Shown here: piece by piece, positions 24,252-32,560 of the stretch
Numbering within the stretch: position 1 is the first letter of the stretch
How the letters are laid out: the number at the start of each line of letters is the position of its first letter
Source of the DNA: Halonatronum saccharophilum DSM 13868
Lineage (GTDB): Bacteria > Bacillota > Halanaerobiia > Halobacteroidales > Halobacteroidaceae
Direction of reading: 5' to 3'
DNA: 55,221 nt
Assembly (NCBI RefSeq): GCF_000517025.1
Contig: NZ_KI912096.1
Location: 6,931 to 62,151, forward strand
The notes under the pieces: generated by a model
The model's database searches: none
Seen by the model: only the letters and a program-made list of their open reading frames with translations
What the model was told of the DNA's origin: nothing
Position numbers and translations under genes: made by a program

Positions 24252-24614
24252 ATGGATTCAAAAGAAATTAGAAATAGAGTTATGGAGTTTATGAATTCAC
24301 AAAAAGAAGATATTAAAGAAGGAGCCTATCAAGAAGCAAAAGAAAAAATAGAGGAAGAGTTTTATGAGATACACTTAGATAAGACACTTTTTGAACTTTA
24401 TATGGCTAAAAAATTTCATAATATAGAGCCAACTATTGAAGCTGTAGAAAATAGGCTTGAGCTTGATAAAGAATTTATTATGGATTTTATGAGTTATGCT
24501 GAAAGAAAAGGTTACATAAGTAAAAGGAAAGGTAATTTTGAAGGAGAGCCACTTCTTTTAACAGGGAAAGGAATAAAACATATTCAAATGATTATTGATA
24601 AGTCATTTGAATAG
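24252..24614 (+). CDS. Winged-helix-like hypothetical protein, 120 aa
   Basis: A strong AGGAGG site precedes the ATG. The C-terminal half has a winged-helix look: a helix EFIMDFMSYAERKGYISKR followed by a beta wing with GEPLLLTGKGIKHI, as in many small regulators. The N-terminal half is a charged helix. It is followed by a strong terminator, so it may be an independently expressed accessory (moron-like) gene set in the head module. Its target is unknown. Confidence 0.6.
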   Translation: MDSKEIRNRVMEFMNSQKEDIKEGAYQEAKEKIEEEFYEIHLDKTLFELYMAKKFHNIEPTIEAVENRLELDKEFIMDFMSYAERKGYISKRKGNFEGEPLLLTGKGIKHIQMIIDKSFE

Positions 24615-24630
24615 TATGTTAAATCTTTTA

Positions 24631-24680
24631 AAAGCGCCTAGACTCTATATTTATGATAGAGGTAGGTGCTTTTTATTTTA
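24631..24680 (+). terminator. Strong intrinsic terminator
   Basis: AAAGCGCCTA pairs with TAGGTGCTTT (one G-U). An inner CTCTAT/ATAGAG stem and a T-run follow. It ends the transcript of the 24252 gene just before the portal gene. Confidence 0.88.
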
Positions 24681-24700
24681 ATATATCTTTATAAATTGGG

Positions 24701-25864
24701 GTGGTTATAATTAATATTTTTAAGAAGGTGGCTAAGGGGTTGAGGGTGGAGGCTAATGCAAATAGGCCGAGGCTGATACCTAGTTATAGAGGGGGTAAGC
24801 CGGAGTTTAAGGACTGGGATACTGGGAGGGCGATTAGGGAGGGGTTTAAGGCATCGAGTTATGTTTACGCTTGTGTTTATCGGATTATGAAGACGGTGGC
24901 AAGTGTACCCCTGAAGGTTTATGAGGATGGAGAGTATAGTCCAGAGCATCCATTACAGATTTTATTGGATGATCCTCATCCTTTTTATAGTATGCAGGAT
25001 ATTATGGAGAGGATGGCTGCTCATCTTTATTTGGGTGGGAATTCGATTATTAAAATTGTGAGATTGGAATCGAAGGGAGGACTACCAGTAGAGTTATTTC
25101 CTCTCGATCCAGATAAGGTTGGTCCAGTAGCAGACCAGGAGAGGTTTATTAGCCATTATGAGTATAATGTTGGAGATAGGGTGGAGAGGTTAGAGTTTGA
25201 GGATGTAATTCATGGGATGTTTACTGATCCTGCTAATCCATACTGGGGGATGAGTCCACTCCAAGCAGCAGCGGCTATTGTTGATACTGATGTAGAGGCG
25301 ATTAAGTGGAATAAGGTTACTATGCAGAATCGAGCTATTACAGATGGGGTATTTGCTTTTAAACATGATTTGACTGGTCCTCAGTATAAGGAAGCTAAGG
25401 AGCATGTAAGGGAACAATATAGTGCTAAGGGGCGTGGTCCTTGGGTCTTGGGCAATCAGGTTGATTATATTCCAATGAGCTTATCTCCGACAGAGATGGA
25501 CTTTATACAATCAAGGAAGATGACTAGAGAGGATATCTGTTCTATCTTTCAAGTACCACCTCCAATGGTTGGCCTTTATGAGAAGGCTACTCTTTCTAAT
25601 ATTGAGACTGCAAGGAAGATATTCTGGCTTGATGGGATTATACCTTATCTGAAGGATGTCTTGGATACCTTTAATAAGAGCTTATCGAAAGAGTTTGGTG
25701 AGAATGTAGAGATTAAGGCTGATACGAGTATGGTTAAGGCATTACAGGAGAACTTAAATGAGAAGGTGGAAGCAGCTTATAAGTTTAAGCAGATGGGTTG
25801 GTCTTTAGATGAGATTAATGAGCGATTGGATTTAGGGTTTAGCAATTCAAGGGATAAGGGATAA
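24701..25864 (+). CDS. Portal protein (HK97 type)
   Basis: About 387 residues, with the family landmarks YVYACVYRIMKTVASVPLKV, HPLQILLDDPHP, RMAAHLYLGGNSIIKI, WGMSPLQAA and MGLYEKATLSN-like text (VPPPMVGLYEKATLSNIE). Twelve copies would form the ring through which DNA enters the prohead. The last residues, SRDKG, are encoded by inserted GGGATAA heptamers that also supply the stop codon. The start is uncertain: GTG 24701 overlaps GGGGTGG, and an in-frame ATT follows at better spacing. Confidence 0.92.
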   Translation: MVIINIFKKVAKGLRVEANANRPRLIPSYRGGKPEFKDWDTGRAIREGFKASSYVYACVYRIMKTVASVPLKVYEDGEYSPEHPLQILLDDPHPFYSMQDIMERMAAHLYLGGNSIIKIVRLESKGGLPVELFPLDPDKVGPVADQERFISHYEYNVGDRVERLEFEDVIHGMFTDPANPYWGMSPLQAAAAIVDTDVEAIKWNKVTMQNRAITDGVFAFKHDLTGPQYKEAKEHVREQYSAKGRGPWVLGNQVDYIPMSLSPTEMDFIQSRKMTREDICSIFQVPPPMVGLYEKATLSNIETARKIFWLDGIIPYLKDVLDTFNKSLSKEFGENVEIKADTSMVKALQENLNEKVEAAYKFKQMGWSLDEINERLDLGFSNSRDKG

Positions 25865-25953
25865 GGGCAGTGCAAGAAATATCGAGTTAAAAAAGAAAGG
25901 GTAACTCTGCCCACGGAGAGTTTTTTGGTTTTTAAAAACTCGGAGAGGGATAA
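25861..25953 (+). repeat. About 95-bp intergenic repeat, copy 2
   Basis: About 90 percent identical by eye to 7501-7596, including both hairpins and the flanking GGGATAAGG. It again begins at the stop codon of a gene, here the portal gene. Confidence 0.8.
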
Positions 25954-25993
25954 GGCGTTGGTGAAAATTAGAAGAGGGTGTTTGCATCTGGGA

Positions 25994-26200
25994 TTAGATG
26001 TAAATACCCTCTTTTTCTATTCGTTGTTTGATTTTGAGGAGTCTTCGCTTTTCAAAGTAGAGAGGAATTGTTTTTAGTGATCCTGCGGGATGTTGTCTGA
26101 TCTCTTTATCTACTTCTTTCATCATTCTGTTAATCTTGTTTATGTAGTCTTCTGCTGTGGGTAGGTCAGAGGTTAAGGATAACTGTTGATGTTCTTTCAT
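25994..26200 (-). CDS. Small helical protein on the minus strand, 68 aa
   Basis: The start ATG at 26200 has GGGAG seven to ten bases before it. The product is basic and helical (YINKINRMMKEVDKEIRQH ... FEKRRLLKIKQRIEKEG). It is the only minus-strand gene in the head module and lies beside the large RNA candidate. A DNA- or RNA-binding role is possible from composition only. Confidence 0.6.
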   Translation of the reverse strand: MKEHQQLSLTSDLPTAEDYINKINRMMKEVDKEIRQHPAGSLKTIPLYFEKRRLLKIKQRIEKEGIYI

Positions 26201-26344
26201 ATTATTACAACTCCCTTAATTAAGTTATTGTCTTATATTTATATTTTTCCACTTTCATACTCAAAATATACAAAAAATTAACAGATAAGATAAAAAGATG
26301 GTAGAGTTTGAAGATGTGTATAACATAAGTTGGTTCTCAAAACA

Positions 26345-27070
26345 TTCTCTCCCCACCCATAATCTTTTGTTGCTGGAAGGAGAAAAAGTCAAGGAGGAAC
26401 GCAAGGATGAGTAGTCCTTTACTTTTTGGACTGGGAGCATAGAATGGGCAGTGGTGGTGGAGAGGGGTTTAAGTTTTTTAGTGATACCTAGGCATGATGG
26501 GGAGCTGGGCGTTGAGTGGTTTATGAACAGATTAGATTATATTTTGCGATACAATGTGATGTTAGAAATAATTTAAGCGAGCCATGATGCCTCTAACCCC
26601 CTACCTTGGTTTATTTAGATTGGAAGGGGGGCTGCTAGATAGTTCGGAGGGAAACGGAGAACTATTTTGCAGCATTAGCATATAGTATCGAGCTATAGCA
26701 GATAGGGTTTTATCTCCCGGAAGCAAGCTGAGGACAGATGAGAAACTGATGCGTCATTTCTCATCGCCTCAAATCGTTTCCCTCAATCTTCCCTCTCCCC
26801 CATTTTAGATGCAACCTTTTTGGCGAAGTGGTTTGTCGAGCCTGACCGGGAAGGGAGTTAAAGGGAGAGGGGGTTTGGGGGAGAGGGAATGAGGGAGACA
26901 ATGGGGTTGCTGTAGGGAGATGCTCTTAGCCTGTCTGAAGGAGTGGAAGAGCTCAAAGATACCAGGTCCTACGCTAGTAGGTTGTAGCTTTGAGCTCAGG
27001 AAGGAGTGAAGAGAGGCGTTAGGATAGGGATTGTGATAGCAGGTGGTTGTGCTGCTATGACAATCCCTTA
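26345..27070 (+). ncRNA. Large, highly structured non-coding RNA candidate (GOLLD/ROOL-like class)
   Basis: About 730 bases that are clearly richer in G+C than their surroundings and carry no sustained open frame. Many long helices can be read directly: 26347-26357 with 26453-26464; 26383-26395 with 26415-26427; 26597-26602 with 26625-26630; 26631-26645 with 26659-26673; 26737-26745 with 26757-26765; 26791-26801 with 26877-26887 (11 bp); 26949-26958 with 26988-26997 (10 bp, with an inner 5-bp hairpin); 27027-27042 with 27052-27067. Size, phage location and ornate pairing match the known giant phage RNAs GOLLD and ROOL. Which family it is, if either, cannot be told without a covariance search. 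The strand is set by the surrounding genes and is an assumption. Confidence 0.72.
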
Positions 27071-27251
27071 CAGTAGTGTGTGGTTGTTTTTATAGTTAAG
27101 AACTTTATGTTTATGGATAATGTTGGAGGAATATATTTTTTTATCTAGAAAGAGAAAAGGTGTAATTATTAATATGTCTATGAATCATTTAATTAAGATT
27201 AGGTTATTCAACATAATATTGTACACTATCTACTTAAAAAAAGGAGAAAAA

Positions 27252-27782
27252 ATGAAAGCAATTTTAGAAAACATAAAAAATATTTTCATTGGTTTGATAA
27301 TATTAGTTGGTATAAGTATTATTCCAATGTTATTTATTGTGGGGCAAGCATGGGTAAGTGCAAGGATATTTCCATGGATTGTTAGTATTAATACTATAAC
27401 TTTATTATGTACATATATAATTTTATTACCACTTTGTATATTTAAAAGAGCAAGGAAAATAGCAGGTTCAACTATGGTTTTAGCTTCTTATGTTTTTGGA
27501 TTAATGATTTTGGTATGGAGTTTTTTAATAGTCTATTCTATGTGGGGATTAATAGGAATTATAATAGGAGCTTCAATTATAGGCGTTGGGACAATACCTA
27601 TTGCTATAATTGTTTTAGTTATCGAAGGAGCCTGGGGAGCATTAGCGTATTTATTATTTCTTATAATTACTTTTATTGGTACCAGATTATTTGGGGGTTA
27701 TTTAATTTCTGTTGAAGAAGAGAAAAGTAATACTATTTCTAAGCAATCTAAAGAGTTATTAGAAGAAGCACAAAAAAGTTAA
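27252..27782 (+). CDS. Polytopic membrane protein, 176 aa
   Basis: Start ATG 27252 with AAGGAG six bases upstream; the longer in-frame frame has no good site. Four to five hydrophobic helices are seen (starting near residues 10, 40, 75, 100 and 125), followed by a charged tail SKQSKELLEEAQKS. No family is recognised. It lies just downstream of the large RNA candidate and is more A+T-rich than the phage genes around it, so it is probably inserted cargo. A possible overlapping reading frame follows at its end. Confidence 0.6.
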   Translation: MKAILENIKNIFIGLIILVGISIIPMLFIVGQAWVSARIFPWIVSINTITLLCTYIILLPLCIFKRARKIAGSTMVLASYVFGLMILVWSFLIVYSMWGLIGIIIGASIIGVGTIPIAIIVLVIEGAWGALAYLLFLIITFIGTRLFGGYLISVEEEKSNTISKQSKELLEEAQKS

Positions 27783-27805
27783 ACATAGTATTCGATAGAT
27801 TATAT

Positions 27806-27928
27806 TTGTTGATTGAAGAAGGCATAATTATAGAGAAAGATTTATCAAAAGAATCAGTTTTATTGAATGGGAAAAGAGTCCTTAAAAAAGAAGGATCAAA
27901 TAAGAAAAGATATTTAAGGGGTAATTAA
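27806..27928 (+). CDS. Short ORF after the membrane protein, 40 aa, doubtful
   Basis: A TTG-started frame with protein-like text (LIEEGIIIEKDLSKESVLL, then KRVLKKEGSNKKRYLRGN). There is no good ribosome binding site, and the frame is open upstream into the end of the 27252 gene. It may be a broken gene remnant or the tail of a frame-shifted product. Confidence 0.25.
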   Translation: MLIEEGIIIEKDLSKESVLLNGKRVLKKEGSNKKRYLRGN

Positions 27929-27958
27929 ATCGTACTATTTATTAGGAAGGTGATAAGA

Positions 27959-28414
27959 ATGGCAGGTTTAGATCTCTTTTTATTAGTTTTTGTAGTTTAT
28001 TATACAATAAAATTTTTGAGACATTATTATAAGTTTAAGAAATATGGAGGAGAAAAATTAGACTCTTTTAGTAATAAGTTTGGTTCTAATATTTTTATGA
28101 TAGGTTTCTTTGTGGTTTTTTCACTTCTGAATCTTTCTTGGAGTTCTAATTCTAGTAGAATACATCCGATATTATTTCAATTATTATTAATAGCTGAACT
28201 TATTGAGCATGTTGGCAGGGTACGTATATATAGTAATGGGATCTTTTATGGTGGAAAGTTTATTACATGGAGTGAGATTGATATCGTTAGAAAGTTGGAT
28301 AGTAGGGTTCAGATTCAAATTAAGAATCGTTGGCTTGGTTTAATTGATTTTGGCAAGATGAAAAGGGAGAAGGAGCTATTAGATTTAATAGAAAGTAAGC
28401 TTGAAAAGGGTTAA
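27959..28414 (+). CDS. Membrane protein with PH-like C-terminal domain, 151 aa
   Basis: ATG 27959 follows GGAAGGTGATAAG. Residues 1-20 and about 40-85 contain membrane helices (LDLFLLVFVVYYTIKFL; FMIGFFVVFSLLNLS). The C-terminal 65 residues (IYSNGIFYGGKFITWSEIDI ... VQIQIKNRWLG) look like the PH-like domain of DUF5673-type proteins. It may pair with the membrane protein upstream. Function unknown. Confidence 0.6.
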   Translation: MAGLDLFLLVFVVYYTIKFLRHYYKFKKYGGEKLDSFSNKFGSNIFMIGFFVVFSLLNLSWSSNSSRIHPILFQLLLIAELIEHVGRVRIYSNGIFYGGKFITWSEIDIVRKLDSRVQIQIKNRWLGLIDFGKMKREKELLDLIESKLEKG

Positions 28415-28597
28415 GAAATTAGGAATTAAGGATAAGTTGAATTAATCTTGAGATGAAAATGATAGTTAAATAGTCAATATAGGTGATATAATTTAAGGTG
28501 AAGAGAAAATTCAATTAAGAGTTAAAAATTAAGAATTAAGAATGAAGGGCAAAAATAAAGAGATTAGAAGCAAAACAAAATTAATAGTTAAGAAGTG

Positions 28598-28628
28598 AAG
28601 TCACGGGCCAACGCCTTTGGCTTTTTTC
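28598..28628 (+). terminator. Intrinsic terminator, copy 3 of a repeated hairpin
   Basis: AAGTCACGGGCCAACGCCTTTGGCTTTTTT. It is the same hairpin as at 8372 and 21688 with two paired changes (CA to GG side) that keep pairing. It is preceded at 28486 by the same GATATAAT-TAAGGTGAAGA block as copy 2. Confidence 0.8.
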
Positions 28629-28734
28629 TTTGCCATTATAAAAAGGAGGCGGTGGAAGAGCAAGGGATAGAGGATAAGGGATAAGGGATAAGAAACCTAA
28701 AAATCAAGATCATTAAAGATAAGAGGTGGTTTGT

Positions 28735-29331
28735 GTGCAATATAAGACTAAAAGAGTTCCCTTTGAGCTTAAAGATTTTGATCAGGAAACAGGTATCTTT
28801 ACTGGTTATGCTGCTGTCTTTGGTAATGTGGATGCTGGTGGAGATTTGATTCAAGCTGGTGCCTTTAGCAAAACCTTAAAGGATGAAAAAGATAGAATCA
28901 AGATCTGTTGGCAGCATGATCCTTATAGTCCAATTGGGAAGCCAATTGAGATGAGTGAGGATAAGAAGGGGCTATTTGTCAAAGGCCAAATCAGTGATAC
29001 TTCTTTGGGTAAGGATGTAAAGATACTGATGAAGGATGGGGTGATCAATGAGTTAAGCATTGGCTATGATACTGTTCAGAAGGAGTGGAAGGATGGTGTT
29101 AGGCATTTAAAGGAGGTTAAGCTATATGAGTTTAGCCCTGTTACTTGGGCCATGAATGATGAGGCTTTGATTACTTCTGTGAAGGGTAGTTGTGGGGTGA
29201 AGGATGTGCTTAATAGGGTTGTAGATGTTTTAGATAGATTATCAGAGAAGAGTGAGGTTAAGGAAGAAGATGAGGTTGCAAAGATGATGGAATCGATGGA
29301 AAGGTTGGAAAGAGCAGTTGATAAGGGATAG
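28735..29331 (+). CDS. Prohead protease (HK97 type)
   Basis: About 198 residues with FTGYAAVFGNVDAGGDLIQ, the catalytic His region CWQHDPYSPIG and the catalytic Ser region ELSIGYDT, as in the HK97 S78-type prohead proteases. It trims the capsid protein delta domain during maturation. GTG 28735 follows AGAGGTGG. The last residues (VDKG) come from the heptamer repeat, which also supplies the stop codon. It is separated from the portal by about 2.9 kb of inserted material, where these genes are normally adjacent. Confidence 0.9.
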   Translation: MQYKTKRVPFELKDFDQETGIFTGYAAVFGNVDAGGDLIQAGAFSKTLKDEKDRIKICWQHDPYSPIGKPIEMSEDKKGLFVKGQISDTSLGKDVKILMKDGVINELSIGYDTVQKEWKDGVRHLKEVKLYEFSPVTWAMNDEALITSVKGSCGVKDVLNRVVDVLDRLSEKSEVKEEDEVAKMMESMERLERAVDKG

Positions 29332-29687
29332 AGGATAAGGGATAAGGGACAGTTAAGAGCAGTTGAGAGTTGAAAATTGAGAATTGATAGTTAAAAATCA
29401 AGAACTTTTTAGCCACGAATTAACACGAATTAAGAGCAATTAAAAATTAAGGATTACGAAGAAAGATCAAAGAATAGAGAATAAGGGACAAAGAGAGATC
29501 AAAGTCAAAATCATATACGCAGACTAAGATCTGATAAGAGCCGACTAAGATCAGACAAGGTCATTAAGAAATTAATCTTTTAAAGGTTTATTGTTTTAGA
29601 TTGGTGTGGATTCGAGAGATTTGTTGCAAAAAATTGTTTTGAATTAGTTTATAAAAATACAGTTGAATTTATAGGGGGTAATTTATT
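29332..29687. other. Repeat-rich spacer between protease and capsid genes
   Basis: No gene is seen. It contains GGGATAA heptamers (29323-29350), low-complexity TTAAGAATT-type runs, and an AGCCACGAATTAACACGAATT element (29408) of a repeat also found near 31002, 31137 and 33521. Confidence 0.7.
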
Positions 29688-30896
29688 ATGGAACTTAAGG
29701 ATTTGAGTAGTAAGTTTGATAAGGTGACTGGGGATTTGCAGAGGTTGTTGGAGAAGCAGGAGGGGGAGATTAGGGAGTTTGGTGAGACTACTACTAAGAC
29801 AGCCGGTTCTATAGCCAAGGTGGAGGGCCAAATTAAGGAGATCGGTGGTGAGATGAAGGAGTTGGAGTCTCGGGCCAACGAATTGGAGAAGAAGATGAGC
29901 CGACCAAACTTGGGCTTTGCTAGTCAAGGAGAGGTTAAGAGTTTTGGTCAGGCCTTTGTTGATTCGGAGTCTTATCAGAGGATGAGAAAGTCTAACTTAG
30001 ATAGCTCTGATCCAGTTCATTTTAAAGGTCTCTTCTCTATGGGAAGGAAGGGATTAACTGGTGAAGGTGATATCCCAATACCGACTAGGGTACCAAATAT
30101 TATTATGCCACCAGAGCAGGAGTTGAGTATTAGAGATCTGTTAAATGTACAGACGACAGATAGTAACTCGATTGAGTATGTTAGGGAGGTTGGCTATACC
30201 AATAATGCTAGTGCTATAGGTGTAGGTAGTCCTGCGCCAGAATCGAGTATTGAGTTTACTAAGGAATCGGTTAATGTAAGGGATATTTCTCACTATATAC
30301 CTGTTCCTAATCAGGCTTTGGATGATGCTAAGCAGTTGAGGGGCTATATTGATAACCGTTTGATCTATGGTTTGAAGCAGGAGGATGAGCGACAGATTTT
30401 ATATGGTGATGGTACCAGTCCTAACCTACAAGGGATTTTGACTGATCCAGATCGTCAGCAGTATAAGTGGTCTGAGGGGCAGAGTGGAGATACTAAGATA
30501 GATGCTTTAAGAAGGGCTATTACCATTGCCCGAATGACTGGGTTTCCTGTAACGGGAGTTGTGGTCAATCCGAGCGACTGGGAGGAGATAGAGTTACTTA
30601 AGGGCTCTGATGGCCATTATATCTGGGTGCAGGTGACTGAGGGAGGTCAGAAAAGAACTTGGTCTGTTCCTGTGGTAGAGACGATTCAGATTAATCCAGG
30701 AGAGGTTGCCCTTGGTGCTTGGGGAATGGGTGCTATCTTATGGGATAGGCAAGATGCTTTTATTAAGGTGCTAGACCAACATGCTGACTTTGGGATTAGG
30801 AATATGTCGGCTTTGATGGCTAATGAGAGGGTGGCGTTGACTACTATGTTGCCAGAGAGTTTTGTTCATGTGCTATTAGATCAAAAACCAGAGTAA
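29688..30896 (+). CDS. Major capsid protein (HK97 fold)
   Basis: 402 residues. The N-terminal 75 residues form a coiled coil (ELKDLSSKFDKVTGDLQRLL ... KELESRANELEKKMS), the delta domain that acts as internal scaffold and is removed by the protease. The body begins near FGQAFVDSESYQRM. It has the usual HK97-family marks: a P-domain IEYVREVGYTNNAS, SHYIPVPNQALDDAKQL, and a C-terminal VVNPSDWEEIELLK block. ATG 29688 is clear. Length is normal for the family, so particles could still be formed. Confidence 0.93.
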   Translation: MELKDLSSKFDKVTGDLQRLLEKQEGEIREFGETTTKTAGSIAKVEGQIKEIGGEMKELESRANELEKKMSRPNLGFASQGEVKSFGQAFVDSESYQRMRKSNLDSSDPVHFKGLFSMGRKGLTGEGDIPIPTRVPNIIMPPEQELSIRDLLNVQTTDSNSIEYVREVGYTNNASAIGVGSPAPESSIEFTKESVNVRDISHYIPVPNQALDDAKQLRGYIDNRLIYGLKQEDERQILYGDGTSPNLQGILTDPDRQQYKWSEGQSGDTKIDALRRAITIARMTGFPVTGVVVNPSDWEEIELLKGSDGHYIWVQVTEGGQKRTWSVPVVETIQINPGEVALGAWGMGAILWDRQDAFIKVLDQHADFGIRNMSALMANERVALTTMLPESFVHVLLDQKPE

Positions 30897-31276
30897 AGAT
30901 AAGGGGTAAGGGATAAGGGATAAGGGGTAAGGGATAAGGGATAAGGGATAAGGGATAAGGGATAAGGGATAAGGGATAGTTAAGGTCAAGGGATTTGAAA
31001 CCACGAATGAACACGAATAGACACTAATCAAGGTCAAAATAATTAAAGATTAAGAATTAAAGATTTAAGAGTTAAGAATTAAAGATTAAGAGTTAAGAAT
31101 TAAAGGTCAAAGTCGTTAAAGATCAAGGGCGTTGGAACCACGAATGGATACGAATGAACACTAATTAAGGTCAAAATAATTAAAGATTAAAAAATAAGAA
31201 TTAAGAGTTAAAGGTCAAGAGCAAGAATAGAGTAATTAAAGAGCTAAAGATTTATGAAAGTAGAGGTGATGTTATT
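30897..31276. repeat. Spacer with about eleven heptamer units and CCACGAAT repeats
   Basis: From 30899 to 30977 the GGGATAA/GGGGTAA heptamer is repeated about eleven times, starting just after the capsid stop codon. Then come two copies of a CCACGAATGNACACGAAT...ACTAAT element (31002, 31137) and AATTAAAGATTAAGA low-complexity runs. No gene is seen. Confidence 0.9.
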
Positions 31277-31675
31277 ATGATTAGGATGAGGGCCCTTAGC
31301 ACTTTTAAAGGTGCTGAGGGTTTTGTAGTTAGAGGGAGTGAGTTTGAGACTAGTGAGAGAAGGGCCAAGGTTTTAAAGAGGAGGAAATTGGCTGAGGAGG
31401 TTGTTGGCCCAGAAGAAGATAAGAGTGTTGGCCCAGGTGAGATGAAGGGAGATAATGAGGAAGTTGATGATTCTAAGGAGTTATTGGATGGGAAGAAGTT
31501 TAAGGTGGCTGATTTAGAAGAGGTAGCCAAGTTGTTGGAGATGAGTGGTGTTAGTGGATTGAATAAGGATGAGCTTATTAAACTGGTAAGTGAAGAGTTA
31601 TCTGATATGGGGTTTGATAATTTGGGGCAGGTGACAAAGGAAGAGGTTGTTGAAGGGATAAGGGACAGGGGATAA
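31277..31675 (+). CDS. Hypothetical head-region protein with SAP/HeH-like C-terminus, 132 aa
   Basis: The N-terminus (RALSTFKGAEGFVVRGSEFE ... RAKVLKRRKLAEEVV) is typical of small phage proteins found just after the capsid gene. The C-terminal part EVAKLLEMSGVSGLNKDELI resembles a SAP/HeH two-helix DNA-binding motif. The last residues (GIRDRG) and the stop codon come from a heptamer repeat, so the natural C-terminus may have been replaced. A head-completion or DNA-contact role is a guess. Confidence 0.6.
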   Translation: MIRMRALSTFKGAEGFVVRGSEFETSERRAKVLKRRKLAEEVVGPEEDKSVGPGEMKGDNEEVDDSKELLDGKKFKVADLEEVAKLLEMSGVSGLNKDELIKLVSEELSDMGFDNLGQVTKEEVVEGIRDRG

Positions 31676-31799
31676 GGGGTAAGGGGTAAGGGATAGTTAA
31701 GTTCAAAAGCATTAGAATCATAAAAAGTTAAGTAGGTTTATGTTTTTGGTTTTAAGGTTTTCTTATCCCTTCTCCCTCATAGTTTATAAAAAGAATAAA

Positions 31800-31890
31800 G
31801 CATTCGTGGAATTTTAATTTCAAAGGTCCCTTAAGAGTTTTTAAAGAGCAAAAACTCTCCGTGGAATTTTAATTTCAAAAGTCCCTCTAT
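31800..31890 (-). repeat. Inverted relatives of the 95-bp repeat hairpin
   Basis: GAGTTTTTAAAGAGCAAAAACTCTCCGTGG (31834-31863) is close to the reverse complement of the hairpin in 7501-7596. A GTGGAATTTTAATTTCAAA block flanks it on both sides (31806 and 31851). A weaker copy, GGGTTTTAAAGAACAAAAACCCCTCG, lies at 33025-33050. Confidence 0.6.
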
Positions 31891-31922
31891 ACCTTATACC
31901 TTAAAATAAAGGGGGTGATTGT

Positions 31923-32438
31923 GTGGTTTTGGAGTTGTTGGAGGCATCGGAGGTTACTGCGGTAAGTGTGGCTGAGGTTAAGGAGCATTTGGGGATTGAT
32001 AATAATAGTGAAGATTCGTTGCTACATTCTTATATTAAGGCTGCTAGTAGTGCTGTGGAGAATATGACTGGGAGGGTGTTGCTTACTCAGAGGTGGAGGC
32101 AGTTGTTTGTTGGCCCTAAGCTACCTTTGATTTTGCTTAAGCGTCCTGTAGTGGAGGTTGTTGAAGTTAAGTACTTGGAAGATGGTCAAGAGGTTATTTG
32201 GGAGCCAGAGGAATATGGATTGTTAGGTTTTAAGATTGAGGGAGAAAGTTTACCTAGTAGGTATATCTATGTAGATTATAAGGCTGGCTTTGGTGTTGGC
32301 CCGGATGATGTGCCCGAGGATATTAAGCAGGTGATTAAGTTATTGGTTGCTTATTGGTACAATAATAGAAGTGAGGTTACTAAGGTTCCAGAAGGGTTTA
32401 AGGAGTTGCTTAGTAGTTATAGAACAATTTCTTTTTAA
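31923..32438 (+). CDS. Head-tail connector (gp6-like)
   Basis: 171 residues with VAEVKEHLGIDNNSEDSLL, YIKAASSAVENMTGR and a later VPEDIKQVIKLLVAYWYNNR. This is the usual pattern of gp6-like head-tail connectors that plug the portal and receive the tail. GTG 31923 follows GGGGGTGATT. Its TAA is the first three bases of a nine-unit heptamer array, so the original end may have been altered. It is the last structural gene seen; the genes for stopper, tail terminator, tail tube and tape measure do not follow. Confidence 0.85.
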   Translation: MVLELLEASEVTAVSVAEVKEHLGIDNNSEDSLLHSYIKAASSAVENMTGRVLLTQRWRQLFVGPKLPLILLKRPVVEVVEVKYLEDGQEVIWEPEEYGLLGFKIEGESLPSRYIYVDYKAGFGVGPDDVPEDIKQVIKLLVAYWYNNRSEVTKVPEGFKELLSSYRTISF

Positions 32439-32499
32439 GGGATAAGGGATAAGGGATAAGGGATAAGGGATAAGGGATAAGGGATAAGGGATAAGGGAT
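32436..32499. repeat. Heptamer array (TAAGGGA), nine copies
   Basis: Nine tandem units begin exactly at the stop codon of the connector gene. Read on the minus strand the array is stop-free and would encode repeated SLIPYPL. Confidence 0.95.
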
Positions 32500-32560
32500 A
32501 GTATAAAATTTTCCATTCTGGGAATTGATAATTGTACTATCAATTCGTGAGGTGGAGGTT

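Noticed and set aside
26345-27070. Protein-coding gene in the GC-rich stretch
   Set aside because: All frames on both strands are broken by frequent stops, while extensive self-complementarity is obvious. An RNA is the better reading.
23883-32499. Possible CRISPR arrays at the heptamer runs
   Set aside because: Units are 7 bases in direct tandem with no spacers and no cas genes nearby.
32340-32543. Minus-strand ORF with repeated SLIPYPL
   Set aside because: It is a by-product of the heptamer array being stop-free on that strand. No ribosome binding site and no family.
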